From CAWDDA01 sp963813345 (lineage in GTDB: Bacteria > Acidobacteriota > Blastocatellia > RBC074), in contig CAWEYR010000026.1 of NCBI GenBank assembly GCA_963813345.1, forward strand, positions 124,001-188,000: a DNA stretch of 64,000 nucleotides, read 5' to 3'. A program made the translations under genes and the position numbers. The notes below the pieces were generated by a model, which was given only the letters and a program-made list of their open reading frames with translations, did no database searches and had not been told where the DNA came from. This document shows, one piece after another, positions 1 through 8,160 of the stretch. Numbering within the stretch: the stretch's first letter is position 1; each line of letters begins with the position of its first letter.

Positions 1-691
1 TCTCTTTCCTGATGACCTTTAGCAGCTTCGAAGCGTTTCGTTCACCCTGCGCGAACATCTCCTGCGCCTTGCTGAGAGCTCGATAGAGCACCGGCGCCGC
101 GCGCCGCTCTTCCGGCGTGAGGTAAGCATTCCTCGATGAGAGAGCAAGACCGTCCGGCTCACGGACAGTCGGAAGGACTACGACCTCAGGTAGAAGGTGA
201 AGGTCTCGAACCAGTCTCTTGGCGATCACAGTCTGCTGAGCGTCCTTTTGTCCCATGAAAACAAACTTCGGACGCAGCAGGTTGAAGAGAACTGTTAGCA
301 CCGTCGCGACGCCCCGGAAGTGGCCCGGACGCGATTGCCCTTCGAGCCTGTCGCTCAGTTGTGCGACGTCGACCCAGGTCGAGAATCCTTTGGGAAAGAT
401 CTCATCAACTGATGGCGCGAAAATGTAGTTGACGCCAGCAGGGTTGAGCATATCAGCGTCCTTCGCAAGGTCCCTTGGATACCTGTCGAAATCCTCACCC
501 GGTGCAAACTGTTTCGGATTGACGAAGATCGAAACGATTACGGCATCCGACATTCTTCGCGCTTCACGAACTAGCGAGAGATGCCCTTCATGCAGGGACC
601 CCATCGTAGGGACCAGTCCGATGGTGCTTTGCTCTTCTTCGAGCTTTTCTACAAGGGCCTGAAGTCTCGCGGCACGGGTTATGATTTCCAT
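1..691 (-). CDS. panC: Pantothenate synthetase PanC (3' end beyond window)
   Basis: Joins pantoate and beta-alanine with ATP to give pantothenate, in the cytoplasm. About 230 residues are visible from ATG at 689-691 and the C-terminus lies off the left edge (family length is about 280). Family motifs seen: TMGSLHEGH near residues 29-37 (the HxGH nucleotide-binding motif), FMGQKDAQQ near 135-143 and DGLALSSRN near 170-178. It lies 21 bases downstream of panB on the same strand and is almost certainly cotranscribed with it, so the last two committed steps of vitamin B5 synthesis sit together. Identification is secure; only the C-terminus is unseen. Confidence 0.96.
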   Translation of the reverse strand, partial: MEIITRAARLQALVEKLEEEQSTIGLVPTMGSLHEGHLSLVREARRMSDAVIVSIFVNPKQFAPGEDFDRYPRDLAKDADMLNPAGVNYIFAPSVDEIFPKGFSTWVDVAQLSDRLEGQSRPGHFRGVATVLTVLFNLLRPKFVFMGQKDAQQTVIAKRLVRDLHLLPEVVVLPTVREPDGLALSSRNAYLTPEERRAAPVLYRALSKAQEMFAQGERNASKLLKVIRKE

Positions 692-712
692 AGCTTTCCG
701 GGCAGTTGAACC

Positions 713-1618
713 TTATTCGGCAAAGATGACGTAGCCTGGGTCGTCGCCGTCACCGAGTTGTTCAAGCTGCTCGGCAACTTCACGGGGAACAGTGTAGGTC
801 TCTTCGAGTGAGGGATAAACGCCTTCGCGCACATCCGTAATAAATCGTCCGATAGCGTCCTCCATAACGGAACGCATATCAGCATACTTGCGAACAAATT
901 TTGCTGTGCGATCGAAATTCAGTCCCAGAAGATCATTGATCACCAGTACCTGACCGTCTGTGTCGGGTCCGGCGCCAATTCCAATTGTTGGGATCCGAAT
1001 CTTGTCCGTAATGATACGGGCAAGGCTTGAAGGGATGACCTCGAGCACCAGAGCAAACACGCCGGCAGCTTCAAGAGCAATGGCATCATCAACAATCCTG
1101 CGGGCACTCGCGAGAGTCTTTCCCTGAAGCCTGAATCCCCCCATCTGTAGCACGGACTGCGGAGTCAATCCGACATGACCCATGACCGGGATGCCGTTCT
1201 CGACCAACTGTCTCACAAGCGAAAGCCGCTGTCTTCCACCTTCAAGCTTGACCGCTTCGGCCTCGGCTTCCTTGATGAATCGCAACGCAGCTCGCATCGC
1301 TTCATCGTTGCCTGCTTGAAATGTGCCAAATGGCAGATCGGCCACGACCAGCGCGCGCTTGACTCCTCGACGCACAGCGCGAGCAGCGACCAGCATTTCA
1401 TCCAGAGTCACGCGAAGCGTGTTCTCATATCCGAGCGCAGTATTTGCAAGACTATCGCCGACGAGAATCATATCGACTCCCGCCTCATCCGCAAGTCGCG
1501 CGGTGGGATAGTCGTATGCAGTCAGCATAACAAGCTTCTTGCCTTGCTCTTTCGCTGCCTGCAGGTATGACAGGGTGATTTTCTGGCCGCTCTTCTTCTG
1601 CTCGACGAGGTGACTCAT
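713..1618 (-). CDS. panB: 3-methyl-2-oxobutanoate hydroxymethyltransferase PanB
   Basis: Makes ketopantoate from alpha-ketoisovalerate and methylene-tetrahydrofolate, the first pantothenate-specific step. 301 residues, slightly longer than the usual 265-280 because of an acidic C-terminal tail. Motifs: TAYDYPTARLADEAG near 33-47, VGDSLANTALGY near 53-64 (metal and substrate site), KLEGG near 148, and GIGAGPDTDGQVLVINDLLG near 213-232. The ATG at 1616-1618 has an AAGGA-type ribosome site about 5 bases upstream. The order folK-panB-panC links tetrahydrofolate supply to an enzyme that consumes methylene-tetrahydrofolate. Confidence 0.97.
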   Translation of the reverse strand: MSHLVEQKKSGQKITLSYLQAAKEQGKKLVMLTAYDYPTARLADEAGVDMILVGDSLANTALGYENTLRVTLDEMLVAARAVRRGVKRALVVADLPFGTFQAGNDEAMRAALRFIKEAEAEAVKLEGGRQRLSLVRQLVENGIPVMGHVGLTPQSVLQMGGFRLQGKTLASARRIVDDAIALEAAGVFALVLEVIPSSLARIITDKIRIPTIGIGAGPDTDGQVLVINDLLGLNFDRTAKFVRKYADMRSVMEDAIGRFITDVREGVYPSLEETYTVPREVAEQLEQLGDGDDPGYVIFAE

Positions 1619-1660
1619 GAGAGTTCCTTTCGCGAAGCTCCCGACTGGATCATTTGAAGG

Positions 1661-1691
1661 ATTATAACTCGACTTGTCAGCACCAACTCAA
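1661..1691 (-). promoter_or_regulatory. Putative sigma-70 promoter for panBC
   Basis: On the minus strand, TTGAGT (1686-1691) is followed after 19 bases by a perfect TATAAT (1661-1666). This lies between the folK stop and the panB start. The spacer is 2 bases longer than ideal, so strength is uncertain. It would give a panB leader of roughly 35 bases. Confidence 0.35.
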
Positions 1692-1713
1692 CCATTGACC
1701 GGGCATTGAGTTT

Positions 1714-2250
1714 TCATCCCCGGTAAATCCTTACTGCAGCCTTGTCTTCAACTGCACCAAGGAGATGAGAAATTGTCGACCCGAGCACCGGATGCCTGAG
1801 GTCGGAGGCTATTTCAGCCAGCGGTGTGAGCACAAATCGGCGAAGATGCATACGCGGATGCGGCAGGATAAGCTCCGTGCCACGACGCACACCATCGACT
1901 ACAAGATCGTCCAATAGAAGCAGATCGATGTCGATAGTGCGCGCACTCGGCTCTCCGCTTCGGTCCCCGGTTCGGTGACTGGACCGGTCCCGCCCGAGTC
2001 GTATCTCGGTTGCCAGACAATAGTCGAGAAGCGAGAACGGTTCGAGACGAGGAGCAATAACCTGAACCACCATATTCAAAAAACGTGGCTGATCAGACAC
2101 ATCAACCGGCTCGGTCTCATAGATCGACGACGCAGATGCGATCCGCAGATCGCTTCTCATTATGGACGCGATCGCGCGCAGAAGATTGGCGGCACGGTCA
2201 CCAAGATTCGATCCCAGACAAAGATATGCGGTGCTTAGACCTTCGCGCAT
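1714..2250 (-). CDS. folK: 2-amino-4-hydroxy-6-hydroxymethyldihydropteridine pyrophosphokinase
   Basis: Transfers pyrophosphate from ATP to 6-hydroxymethyl-dihydropterin, just before dihydropteroate synthase in folate synthesis. The start ATG at 2248-2250 is chosen because the following MREGLSTAYLCLGSNLGDR places the family's N-terminal LGSNLGDR motif near residue 13. Upstream in-frame codons (to 2523) look non-coding and overlap the divergent methyltransferase. At 178 residues it is normal for the family. Other motifs: ETEPVD near 46, the metal-binding DIDLLLLDD near 110-120, and LPHPRMHLRRFVLTPLAEI near 128-146. It is first in the folK-panB-panC run. Confidence 0.94.
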   Translation of the reverse strand: MREGLSTAYLCLGSNLGDRAANLLRAIASIMRSDLRIASASSIYETEPVDVSDQPRFLNMVVQVIAPRLEPFSLLDYCLATEIRLGRDRSSHRTGDRSGEPSARTIDIDLLLLDDLVVDGVRRGTELILPHPRMHLRRFVLTPLAEIASDLRHPVLGSTISHLLGAVEDKAAVRIYRG

Positions 2251-2349
2251 TGATTCGTTTCTTCTGCCCGGACATTTAGATGCGATCGAGAAGTTTATCG
2301 CACGCGACCTCAGTTTGGTTACCGCGATCCTGCGTATTAAACTCGCGCG

Positions 2350-3537
2350 GTGACAAAAAAGGCCGGCGCACCTTTTGCACAGATATCGCCCCGTGGAATT
2401 GATCGCATCCGAAGCGGGCATCTCTGGATTTACCGGAGTGATGTGCTCGAAGTGGGCGACGCCGCGAGCGGCGATATCGTCCGCGTCAACGACCGTCGAG
2501 GACGCTTTCTTGCATGGGCGCACTACGGTGCCGAATCGGAGATCACCCTCCGGATTCTTTCAAATGCCGAGAATCCTCCGGATCGCGACTTCTGGCGGGA
2601 CCGGCTCAAGTCAGCGCACGCGTGGCGCAATCGAATCGCCGCCGAAAGGGATTCCTATAGACTTGTTCACGCTGAAGGCGATTTGCTGCCCGGTCTTGTA
2701 ATCGACCGTTACGGTGAGGCTTTTTCAATTCAGACTTTGACTCGGGGAATGGAGTCACTCAAGAAACTCTGGGTCGAGTTGTTGCTCGAGGAGTTTCAAC
2801 CTTCGTTGATCGTCGAGCGCAACGACGTCAAGGTAAGAGAACTCGAAGGTCTGCCAATCACCACGGGCGTTCTTCATGGCGATGAAGCCTCCGCGCGCGA
2901 CGTCCGCATCAATGAGAACGGAATCGAATTCCTGATCGACCTCGTCAGCGGTCAAAAGACCGGTGCATTCCTTGACCAGACAGAAAATCGCGAACGAGCA
3001 TCACACTATGCTCGCCGCCGCGGACTCGATTGCTTCACCTTCCACGGATCGTTTGCGTTGCATCTCGCTCGCGGCGGATGTGAAAGTGTTCGTGCAGTTG
3101 ACATCTCCGCACCTGCAATTGAACGCGCGCGACAGAATGCTGCATTGAATGACATAAGCAACATCGAGTTCGTCGTTGCCAATGTCTTTGATGAGCTGCA
3201 CCGGCTCGATCAGGCGGGTGAACGCTTCGATACGATCGTTCTCGATCCCCCGGCATTCGCAAAGAATCGAGGAGCCTTGACGGCTGGGCTAAGAGGCTAC
3301 AAAGAGATCAATCTGCGGGCACTCAAGATGCTCAATCCAGGCGGAGTGCTGATTACGTGTTCGTGCTCGTATCACGTAAGTGAGGCGCTCTTCATGGAGA
3401 TGCTCGCCGAAGCAGCAAATGACGCCGGGCGCCGAGTCCAGGTCGCTGAGAAACGAACTCAGGGCCGCGATCATCCAATCCTTCTCACTGTTCCGGAAAC
3501 CTATTACCTGAAATGCGTGATTTTGAGATGTGTGTGA
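2350..3537 (+). CDS. rlmI: RlmI-like 23S rRNA (cytosine-5)-methyltransferase
   Basis: Class I SAM-dependent RNA methyltransferase, 395 residues, matching the usual 396 of RlmI, which methylates C1962 of 23S rRNA. It has an N-terminal PUA-like domain (residues about 8-90), then a Rossmann methyltransferase domain with SGQKTGAFLDQ near 200, VLDPPAFAKNR near 299 and the catalytic-type TCSCSYH near 339. The start is GTG at 2350; there is no clear ribosome site. It is divergent from folK across 99 bases and convergent with the SpoVR gene. The RlmI family is well supported, but the exact modified base is inferred from family membership. Confidence 0.85.
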   Translation: MTKKAGAPFAQISPRGIDRIRSGHLWIYRSDVLEVGDAASGDIVRVNDRRGRFLAWAHYGAESEITLRILSNAENPPDRDFWRDRLKSAHAWRNRIAAERDSYRLVHAEGDLLPGLVIDRYGEAFSIQTLTRGMESLKKLWVELLLEEFQPSLIVERNDVKVRELEGLPITTGVLHGDEASARDVRINENGIEFLIDLVSGQKTGAFLDQTENRERASHYARRRGLDCFTFHGSFALHLARGGCESVRAVDISAPAIERARQNAALNDISNIEFVVANVFDELHRLDQAGERFDTIVLDPPAFAKNRGALTAGLRGYKEINLRALKMLNPGGVLITCSCSYHVSEALFMEMLAEAANDAGRRVQVAEKRTQGRDHPILLTVPETYYLKCVILRCV

Positions 3538-3541
3538 AAGC

Positions 3542-3703
3542 GGGGGGTCGGGGATCGGGGGTCAGGGGTCAGGAGTATAGAGGTTTGAGTTCAAGCTTTA
3601 GCTTGGGTTGCATTAGCAGACCCTTTAGATCTCGGAATGACAGCAAGCTAAAGCTTGAACTCAAACCTCATATACATGCCTACCCCTGACCCCTGACCCC
3701 TCT
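3542..3703. repeat. Nested palindrome, class A core with GGGGTCA outer arms
   Basis: Fills the whole gap between the convergent rlmI and SpoVR stops. The core is a perfect 25-base inverted repeat (3581-3605 with 3644-3668) containing GAGTTCAAGCTTTAGCTTG. Outside it are tandem GGGGTCA units on the left (about 3557-3573) answered by TGACCCC units on the right (about 3681-3700). The same core recurs at 15062, 36674, about 54606 and 60554. It would form a long hairpin in either transcript. Confidence 0.9.
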
Positions 3704-3706
3704 TCC

Positions 3707-5125
3707 CTAATTCTCGTTGTGCTCGTCGCCATCAAAAGAAAGGACGAGAGGTTCGTCGTCAACGCGCGTCTCGACGTATACCTTTCGGCCCCAGAGCTTG
3801 AATACATACTCGAGCACTTTACGGGCATACCTGGCATCCAGTGGAGCACCTTCGAAACGGTGCATCAGATACAACTCCCGATTGCGATTGAAGTCTGGAT
3901 CGACCACTTCAATGTAAGGAAATCCAAAGTTGGTCATGTTGGCAACCAGCTGATCGCGAACGCGCTCCCACTTCTTGTCTGTGACCGTCCATTCCTCTTC
4001 ATTCGCGAGCTCATAGACAAACAGGTCAAGCTCCTCGCAGAGTTCCTTTGTCAGATAATTGCGCAGGAACGAAACGTCGTTGTCGAGTTCGCGAACCTCG
4101 AACATTTTCGCGCGACCCTCGCCGCCGCCGCGTTTAAAGACGCGTCCTTCCTCCTCCGTAGGATGGTCCCACCGACGCTCGATGTCTTCGAAGATCTTGT
4201 AGCCAAGATAGTACGGATTAAGCTGTCCTTTGTGTGGTGAAACTACACCGGAATGAAGTTCAGCAAACTCGAGGTGATCTGAAGGCGCGAGGTCAAGCTC
4301 GCGCATTATTCGCGAATGAAAATAGCTGGCCCATCCTTCGTTCATGATCTTCGTCTGCAGCTGCGGGATGAAGTAAAGCATTTCATCGTGAACCATCGCC
4401 ATGATGTCCTGCTGCCACGGTTCGAGCACCGTCGAATTCTCCATGATGAACCAGACCAGATCCTTTTCCGGACGGCTGCTGGATTGCTGTGCCCGGATCG
4501 CAGCCTCGCGCTCTCGTGCGTCGCGTTCTTCAGGGAGACTCAGATCCTCATAAGGATGACTTCGCTCAATCGGTTTCTTCTCCTCGTGATCCTGGTCGCC
4601 CCTCGCGCGTCTCTTCTTTTTGATGAAGAAGTTCGGATCTATGTGCTCCTCGATCGAAAGCACGGCGTCGAGAAACCCTTCGACGACTTTGCGGCCGTGC
4701 TTGAACTCGTATTCGTTTATGCGACGCGCGTGCATCGCCGCATCGTCAACCATGCGGCGGTTTGTCTGCGAGAAGTAGGCGTTGTGCTTGAAGAAGTCGA
4801 CGTGACCCAGCACGTGCGCTATAACAAGCTTGTTCTGCAACAGCGAATTGTTCTCGAGAAGAAATGCGTACGCCGGGTTCGAGTTGATGACAACCTCGTA
4901 AATCTTTGACAGACCGAAGTCATACATCATCTTCAAACGATGATACGCCTTGCCGAAGCTCCAGTGTGAATACCTGCCGGGCAGCGCGTATGATCCGACT
5001 TCGTACATCACCGACGCCGGAACAATCTCAAAGTGCGTCGGGAATGGATCCAACCCGAACTTTGACGTGGCGATTTCCCAGATATCACCAAGCGCCTGCT
5101 CGAGCTCTTTGACTTCACTGTCCAT
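3707..5125 (-). CDS. SpoVR family protein
   Basis: Member of the SpoVR family, named from a Bacillus spore-cortex protein but widespread in non-sporulating bacteria, where its biochemical role is not settled. 472 residues, typical length. Characteristic stretches: LDPFPTHFEIVPASVMYEVGSYALPGRYSHWSFG (residues about 25-58), VINSNPAYAFLLENNSLL near 78-95, VLGHVDFFKHN near 105-115, and NEGWASYFHSRIMRELDL near 263-280. The usual partners YeaG (PrkA) and YeaH are not adjacent. The stop lies 3 bases from the class A palindrome. It follows the sulfite-oxidase-like gene by 17 bases on the same strand, suggesting cotranscription. Confidence 0.93.
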   Translation of the reverse strand: MDSEVKELEQALGDIWEIATSKFGLDPFPTHFEIVPASVMYEVGSYALPGRYSHWSFGKAYHRLKMMYDFGLSKIYEVVINSNPAYAFLLENNSLLQNKLVIAHVLGHVDFFKHNAYFSQTNRRMVDDAAMHARRINEYEFKHGRKVVEGFLDAVLSIEEHIDPNFFIKKKRRARGDQDHEEKKPIERSHPYEDLSLPEERDAREREAAIRAQQSSSRPEKDLVWFIMENSTVLEPWQQDIMAMVHDEMLYFIPQLQTKIMNEGWASYFHSRIMRELDLAPSDHLEFAELHSGVVSPHKGQLNPYYLGYKIFEDIERRWDHPTEEEGRVFKRGGGEGRAKMFEVRELDNDVSFLRNYLTKELCEELDLFVYELANEEEWTVTDKKWERVRDQLVANMTNFGFPYIEVVDPDFNRNRELYLMHRFEGAPLDARYARKVLEYVFKLWGRKVYVETRVDDEPLVLSFDGDEHNEN

Positions 5126-5142
5126 AGTTCGATTTCAAGTAG

Positions 5143-5793
5143 TCAATCCCAACGAAACCGCTGTTCGCGCCATGGATCGCCAAGCATATGGTATCCACCG
5201 TGCTCCCAGAATCCGGCACGATCTTCGCGGACAAACTCGATACCTTTGAGCCACTTTGCGCTTTTCCACGCATATAGCCTGGGTACAATCGCCCTCAGCG
5301 GACCTCCATGTTCGAGCGAAAGCGGACGTCCATCGTGACTCCATGCCAGTAGCGAGTCCTCTGCCAGAAAGTATTCGACCGGAAGATTCGTGGTCCATTC
5401 GTTGTCGAAAGCGTGAAGCACGACGAAACGCGCTTCATCGGATATGCCTGCCCTCTCGGCAATCAATCGCGTAGCAACGCCTTCCCAGGTGTTACCAAGG
5501 CGCGACCACCGCGTGACACAATGAAAATCTGAAAACACGCGGACGGATGGAAGACTTTGGAACTCTTTCCAATCCCAGGACTGTGGCCGCTCAACCGCTC
5601 CTGTCACGTCAAGATGCCAGGATTCAAGAGAAATGCGCGGCGGTCCAAACGCATCAAGGACAGGATAGCGGCGCGTCCTCGACTGTCCCGGCGGAACTCG
5701 TTCGTCGCGACGCGTATCCGGACTGATGATTACGCCCGCATCGACTTCCGTTGCAGATGGAGGCTCGCCCTCCTGATATTCCGGGTCAACCAT
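5143..5793 (-). CDS. Sulfite oxidase-like molybdopterin-dependent oxidoreductase
   Basis: About 216 residues of the oxidoreductase molybdopterin-binding fold (sulfite oxidase/MsrP superfamily). The FHCVTRWS segment holds the conserved cysteine expected to coordinate molybdenum. RAIVPRLYAWKSAKWLKGIEFV near the C-terminus is the family's typical cofactor-side motif. No Tat signal or membrane segment is visible, so a soluble cytoplasmic form is inferred. The substrate is unknown. The start at 5791-5793 (MVDPEYQEGE) is preferred over an in-frame codon at 5832, which falls inside a palindromic repeat. No partner heme or membrane subunit is nearby. Confidence 0.86.
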   Translation of the reverse strand: MVDPEYQEGEPPSATEVDAGVIISPDTRRDERVPPGQSRTRRYPVLDAFGPPRISLESWHLDVTGAVERPQSWDWKEFQSLPSVRVFSDFHCVTRWSRLGNTWEGVATRLIAERAGISDEARFVVLHAFDNEWTTNLPVEYFLAEDSLLAWSHDGRPLSLEHGGPLRAIVPRLYAWKSAKWLKGIEFVREDRAGFWEHGGYHMLGDPWREQRFRWD

Positions 5794-5813
5794 ATGTAAC
5801 GAGTATAACCCAA

Positions 5814-5958
5814 GGCATGGTACCGCCTTCAAGCGGTATCACGCGAAGCCGCGAAGCCGCGAAAAGAACAAGAGAAATGCTGTCGTCGAATAACTCTTGT
5901 TCTTCTTCGCGGCTTCGCGGCTTGCGCGTGAGATCTCTTGAAGGCGGTACTACATGCC
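5814..5958. repeat. Nested palindrome, class B
   Basis: A 145-base inverted repeat with ends GGCATG...TACCGCCTTCAAG and CTTGAAGGCGGTACTACATGCC. Inner arms are TCACGCGAAGCCGCGAAGCC and its complement around an A-rich loop. Near-copies of the inner arms recur at 24346-24443, 46410-46530 and 63055-63160. It fills the gap between the fdhA stop and the sulfite-oxidase-like start. Confidence 0.9.
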
Positions 5959-5962
5959 CAGC

Positions 5963-7156
5963 TCAAGCGGCAATCAGACCATGAGGATCAAGGACGAACT
6001 TCTTGGCAGCGCCCTTGTCAAAATCCTTGTAGCCTTGCGGTGCATCTGTCAGCTTAATGGCGGTCGCGTTGACTGCCTTCGCTATCTGGATCTTGTCGTG
6101 GAGGATTGCCATCATCAACTGGCGGTTATAGCGCATGACCGGGCATTGACCTGTCGTAAAGGAGTGCGACTTCGCCCAGCCTAAACCAATTCGGACACCT
6201 AACTGGCCAATCTTTGCGTTCTCATCAATGCCACCTGGATCACCAGTCACGTAGAGGCCCGGAATTCCGATGCTCGCGCCGGCGCGAGCCACGGTCATGA
6301 CATCGTTAAGCACTGTCGCCGGCGCCTCTCCTGCATCCGAGCCGTGCCCGCGCGCCTCGAAGCCTACGCAGTCGACAGCAGCGTCTACCACGGGCTCGCC
6401 TGTGAGCTGTGCAATCTGGTCAGCGAGTGTGGCATCCACCTTCAGGTCTATCGTTTCACAGCCGAAGCTCCGCGCTTGAGCCAATCGTTCGGGAATCATG
6501 TCGCCAACGATCACCACTGCGGCGCCAAGCAATTGCGCTGACGCTGCACACGCCAGTCCGACCGGTCCGGCACCTGCTACGTAGACGGTTGACCCTGGTC
6601 CGACACCAGCCGTGTAGGCGCCATGGAATCCCGTCGGGAAAATATCGGAGAGCATCGTCAGATCAAGTATCTTCTCCATCGCCTGATCGCGGTCGGGAAA
6701 CTTCAAAAGGTTGAAGTCGGCGTAAGGAATCATGACGTACTCGGCCTGCCCGCCTTTCCACCCGCCCATGTCAACGTAGCCATATGCTGCGCCTGGGCGC
6801 GCGGGATTCACGTTCAGGCAGATGCCTGTCTTGCCCTCCTTGCACATCCGGCATCGTCCGCAGGCGATGTTGAACGGAACCGAGCAGAGATCACCCTTCT
6901 TGATGAACTCGACATCGCGTCCGACCTCAATCACTTCTCCCGTTATCTCGTGACCGAGGGTCTGGCCCGGAGGAGCTGTCGTGCGTCCACGAACCATGTG
7001 CTGGTCACTGCCACAAATGTTGGTCGAAACGATCTTGAGAATTACTCCGTGGTCGCACTTGCGTTTCTGTTCCGGCAACGCAAGTTCCGGATAGCCAATG
7101 TCTTCGACAGCGACACGCCCCGGCTCTACATAGACGACACATTTATTGCCAGCCAT
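5963..7156 (-). CDS. fdhA: Glutathione-independent formaldehyde dehydrogenase
   Basis: Zinc-dependent medium-chain dehydrogenase that oxidises formaldehyde to formate with bound NAD, without glutathione. 397 residues from ATG 7154-7156, preceded by GGAGGAACCATCA. It closely follows the known Pseudomonas putida enzyme as I recall it. Catalytic zinc site: Cys48 (NICGSDQH), His69 (GHE) and Asp171 (LSDIFPTG). Structural zinc cysteines: 99, 102, 105 and 113 (ACGRCRMCKEGKTGIC). The nucleotide-binding turn is AGAGPVGLA near 195-203. Other family members act as dismutases, so formaldehyde is likely but not proven. It is a single-gene unit between two repeat elements. Confidence 0.93.
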   Translation of the reverse strand: MAGNKCVVYVEPGRVAVEDIGYPELALPEQKRKCDHGVILKIVSTNICGSDQHMVRGRTTAPPGQTLGHEITGEVIEVGRDVEFIKKGDLCSVPFNIACGRCRMCKEGKTGICLNVNPARPGAAYGYVDMGGWKGGQAEYVMIPYADFNLLKFPDRDQAMEKILDLTMLSDIFPTGFHGAYTAGVGPGSTVYVAGAGPVGLACAASAQLLGAAVVIVGDMIPERLAQARSFGCETIDLKVDATLADQIAQLTGEPVVDAAVDCVGFEARGHGSDAGEAPATVLNDVMTVARAGASIGIPGLYVTGDPGGIDENAKIGQLGVRIGLGWAKSHSFTTGQCPVMRYNRQLMMAILHDKIQIAKAVNATAIKLTDAPQGYKDFDKGAAKKFVLDPHGLIAA

Positions 7157-7229
7157 TGATGGTTCCTCCAATTGTTGAATTTGTTAATTCCAGCAAAGCA
7201 TACTTATACGCTTTTTCACCGCTCGTAAA

Positions 7230-7380
7230 TAGGAGCGACGCCTGGGAGCGCCAGGGAGCGCCGCGCCCGGGAGCGCCGGCCTCTGGCCGGCCCCGCGGCG
7301 ACTTGTCGCCGCTATTCATCTGCGACGAATAGCCCTGCAGGAGACTAAAGCGGCGCCAGGTCGCCGCACTCCAAATTGGG
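7230..7380. repeat. GC-rich palindromic cluster (class D)
   Basis: Lies in the 317-base divergent gap between fdhA and mutS2. It contains GGGAGCGCC units, a GCCGGCCTCTGGCCGGC hairpin (about 7276-7292), a GCGGCGACTTGTCGCCGC hairpin (about 7295-7312), and GACTAAAGCGGCGCC followed by CGCCGCACTCCAAA. That last stretch matches the right arm of the palindrome at 18519-18550. The left arm seems to have been replaced by other palindromic modules. Confidence 0.8.
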
Positions 7381-7391
7381 CTCGAATTCGT

Positions 7392-7423
7392 TTGACTGCG
7401 ACCCTTTTTGCGACGTTTATAAT
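7392..7423 (+). promoter_or_regulatory. Putative sigma-70 promoter of mutS2-dnaG-rpoD
   Basis: TTGACT (7392-7397) and a perfect TATAAT (7418-7423) with a 20-base spacer, about 50 bases before the mutS2 start. The -10 element is convincing; the spacer is long, so the true -35 may differ. Confidence 0.35.
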
Positions 7424-7473
7424 GCAAAGTTTCGAGAAGCGTGTACCTTTCCTCTCCCCCAACTCGATTGAGA

Positions 7474-8160
7474 ATGCAGAAATCTTTCGAAATCCTCGAA
7501 TTTGACAGGCTTAGGGGGATACTGGCAGCACATGCCAGAACCGTACTCGGAGTGGAGCTGGCTCGAGAACTGTTGCCCGAGACCGATTCTGGCTCTATCG
7601 AACGCAACTTGCGAGAAACCACCGAGGCCGTCAATTACCTCCGCGGGAGTAGCGCGCTCGATATCAATGACTTTCCTGATCCGCGACCGGCACTACGAAA
7701 ACTCGGGATCGAAGACATCAATCTCGAGGCCGTCGAGGTCCTTAACCTCCTGCGGCTCATATCTGTAGCCTCCGGTCTGCGCGAGACTTTTCGTGACGAA
7801 GCGGCTGATTTTCCGCTTCTCGCCGAGCTGACGTCTACGGTCGAGAACCTGCGCTCGCTCTACCAGCGGATCAGATCCTCAATTCTTCCCAGCGGTGAGA
7901 TCGATGATTCGGCAAGCCCGGAGCTGCGCGAAACACGCGCACGGCTCTCGCGCCTGCGAACTCAGATCCAACGCTCACTCGAATCAATCCTCAAGCGCGC
8001 CGACGAAGCTCACGCACTGCAGGAAGACTACGTCACTATCCGCAATGAGCGTTATGTCGTCCCGATCCGTAACGATAACCGCGGAGCAGTCGCGGGAGTC
8101 GTTACATGGCATGTCTTCTTCCGGACAGACAGCCTTTATCGAGCCGCTCGAAACGATTGA
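7474..8160 (+). CDS. mutS2: MutS2 N-terminal piece (frameshifted gene)
   Basis: Start of an endonuclease MutS2, a DNA/ribosome-acting ATPase linked to recombination control and collided-ribosome rescue. ATG 7474 (MQKSFEILEFDRLRGIL) gives the expected MutS2 N-terminus. It then runs through the clamp and lever region to YVVPIRNDNRGAVAGVV. At 8104 one extra base (the A of GTTACATGGC) breaks the frame, and the reading frame ends at 8160 after 20 junk residues. Removing that base restores the conserved VVHGMSSSGQTAFIEP. With this and a second indel removed the gene would encode about 808 residues, normal for MutS2. Confidence 0.88.
   Translation: MQKSFEILEFDRLRGILAAHARTVLGVELARELLPETDSGSIERNLRETTEAVNYLRGSSALDINDFPDPRPALRKLGIEDINLEAVEVLNLLRLISVASGLRETFRDEAADFPLLAELTSTVENLRSLYQRIRSSILPSGEIDDSASPELRETRARLSRLRTQIQRSLESILKRADEAHALQEDYVTIRNERYVVPIRNDNRGAVAGVVTWHVFFRTDSLYRAARND

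Noticed and set aside
4316..4909. Long plus-strand open frame opposite the SpoVR gene
   Set aside because: It is antisense to a conserved protein, has no recognisable domain and no ribosome site; a shadow of biased codon use.
5794..5832. Upstream start for the sulfite-oxidase-like gene
   Set aside because: The extra codons lie in or next to a class B palindrome and show no ribosome site; ATG 5793 gives the normal length.
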